Source: JAGWAZ01 sp050248595
GTDB lineage: Bacteria > Bacteroidota > Ignavibacteria > OLB7
DNA: 13,935 nt
Assembly (NCBI GenBank): GCA_050248595.1
Contig: JBFWSB010000078.1
Coordinates: forward strand, 1 to 13,935
Direction: 5' to 3'
Shown: positions 13,415 to 13,935 of the stretch, piece after piece
Layout: the number at the start of each line of letters is the position of its first letter
How positions within the stretch are numbered: position 1 is the stretch's first letter
Program-made: the position numbers and the translations under genes
The notes under the pieces: generated by a model
What the model saw: only the letters and a program-made list of their open reading frames with translations
Database searches by the model: none
What the model was told of the DNA's origin: nothing

Positions 13415-13935
13415 TCAGAAGGAAGAGACCTCCGATTGCTCTCCTTCTGATCGCAGCATCTCTTTCATCTTGAGGAGCATCTCGCGCAACTCGTCGATCT
13501 CCCCCCGTTGTGCGTCGATCTCACTCTGTTGCTCGCGGAGAGCTTCCACTAAGAGTGCTGTCACCTTCGCATACTCCACCTTTTTGAAACCGTCACTCTC
13601 GGTCTCGACAAGCTCAGGGAAGATTTGCTCTACTTCCTGCGCGATAAATCCAATCGACTCGCTCTCAGGAAAATGTCTATCGGCAAACTCATCCCGACGC
13701 CAGTCGTAGCGGACACCACGTAGCATCAACGTACTGTCGAGCGCACCGGTTAGAGTGCGGATGTTCCGCTTGAATCGAATGTCGGAAGAGTTGTCGTCGG
13801 TGTCCCACTCGAGTGTGACAACGTCGCCGTTGACAGCGGCAATCTCAAGCACATCCCCCGCAGTCCCCTTTGTTGCCGGGAGGATATAGCGGATGGTGTC
13901 GGTCAGACCGGGGGCTTCAAACGATGTATAGAACG
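13415..13935 (-). CDS. second S74 self-processing fibre, C-terminal part only
   Basis: The gene runs in from the right edge of the window; 172 C-terminal residues are visible and the start is outside. The codon at 13852 is an internal GTG (Val), not a start, because the frame stays open and homologous to the edge (FYTSFEA, TDTIRYILPAT). The visible part aligns without gaps to the end of the giant fibre, with about 19 differences in 134 residues. It keeps the S-D-x-R-x-K self-cleavage motif (SSDIRFK) and IGFIAQEVEQIFPELV. The tail is a different coiled coil (SEIDAQRGEIDELREMLLKMKEM). Known S74 domains fold and trimerise an upstream fibre and then release themselves, so a long fibre is expected beyond the window. 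It is convergent with the first fibre gene and is followed by a dispersed repeat and the zinc-ribbon gene. Confidence 0.9.
   Translation of the reverse strand, partial: FYTSFEAPGLTDTIRYILPATKGTAGDVLEIAAVNGDVVTLEWDTDDNSSDIRFKRNIRTLTGALDSTLMLRGVRYDWRRDEFADRHFPESESIGFIAQEVEQIFPELVETESDGFKKVEYAKVTALLVEALREQQSEIDAQRGEIDELREMLLKMKEMLRSEGEQSEVSSF

Noticed and set aside
13470..13709. Plus-strand open frame antisense to the second S74 domain
   Set aside because: A matching antisense frame also lies opposite the first S74 domain (12268-12573), so it is a by-product of the conserved S74 codons.

Overview
The window looks like a chromosomal segment from a member of the Fibrobacteres-Chlorobi-Bacteroidetes (FCB) assemblage, most likely the Chlorobi/Ignavibacteria/Kapabacteria side. 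The support is indirect: a type IX secretion (T9SS) C-terminal sorting domain, an OmpA-family protein with an inserted Ig-like domain, Sec-exported fibres ending in an S74 chaperone, no Shine-Dalgarno sequence at any start, and intergenic DNA built from short dispersed repeats. No rRNA, tRNA, CRISPR array or transposase was seen.

Layout: 1-228 is intergenic. A secreted protein with a metallo-beta-lactamase (MBL)-type C-terminal domain follows at 229-1707; its last codons and stop lie inside a dispersed repeat. Next come three same-strand genes that look like an operon: a T9SS cargo with a cohesin-like middle (1875-2864), a double-OmpA-domain outer-membrane protein that overlaps its stop as TGATG (2864-4930), and a 2591-residue exported fibre (5006-12781). 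A repeat-rich 250-bp spacer with three palindromes (12782-13031) separates these from two minus-strand genes: a double zinc ribbon (13032-13301) and the 3' end of a second S74 fibre (13415-13935, running off the window).

The giant fibre is the centrepiece. In order it has a signal peptide, a conserved N-terminal globular domain, about eight W-containing modules, five long units (two share about 297 bp with no difference seen), about 37 repeats of 16-17 residues resembling the YadA-head/Hep_Hag beta-roll, and a C-terminal S74 chaperone with an intact Ser-Lys pair. It lacks both a T9SS sorting domain and an autotransporter barrel, so its route across the outer membrane is unexplained. The adjacent T9SS cargo and OmpA protein are natural candidates for export or anchoring partners; this is inference.

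The S74 ends of the two fibres form a gap-free, convergent inverted repeat of about 404 bp. The long units of the first fibre carry a mosaic of variants that points to recombination among copies.
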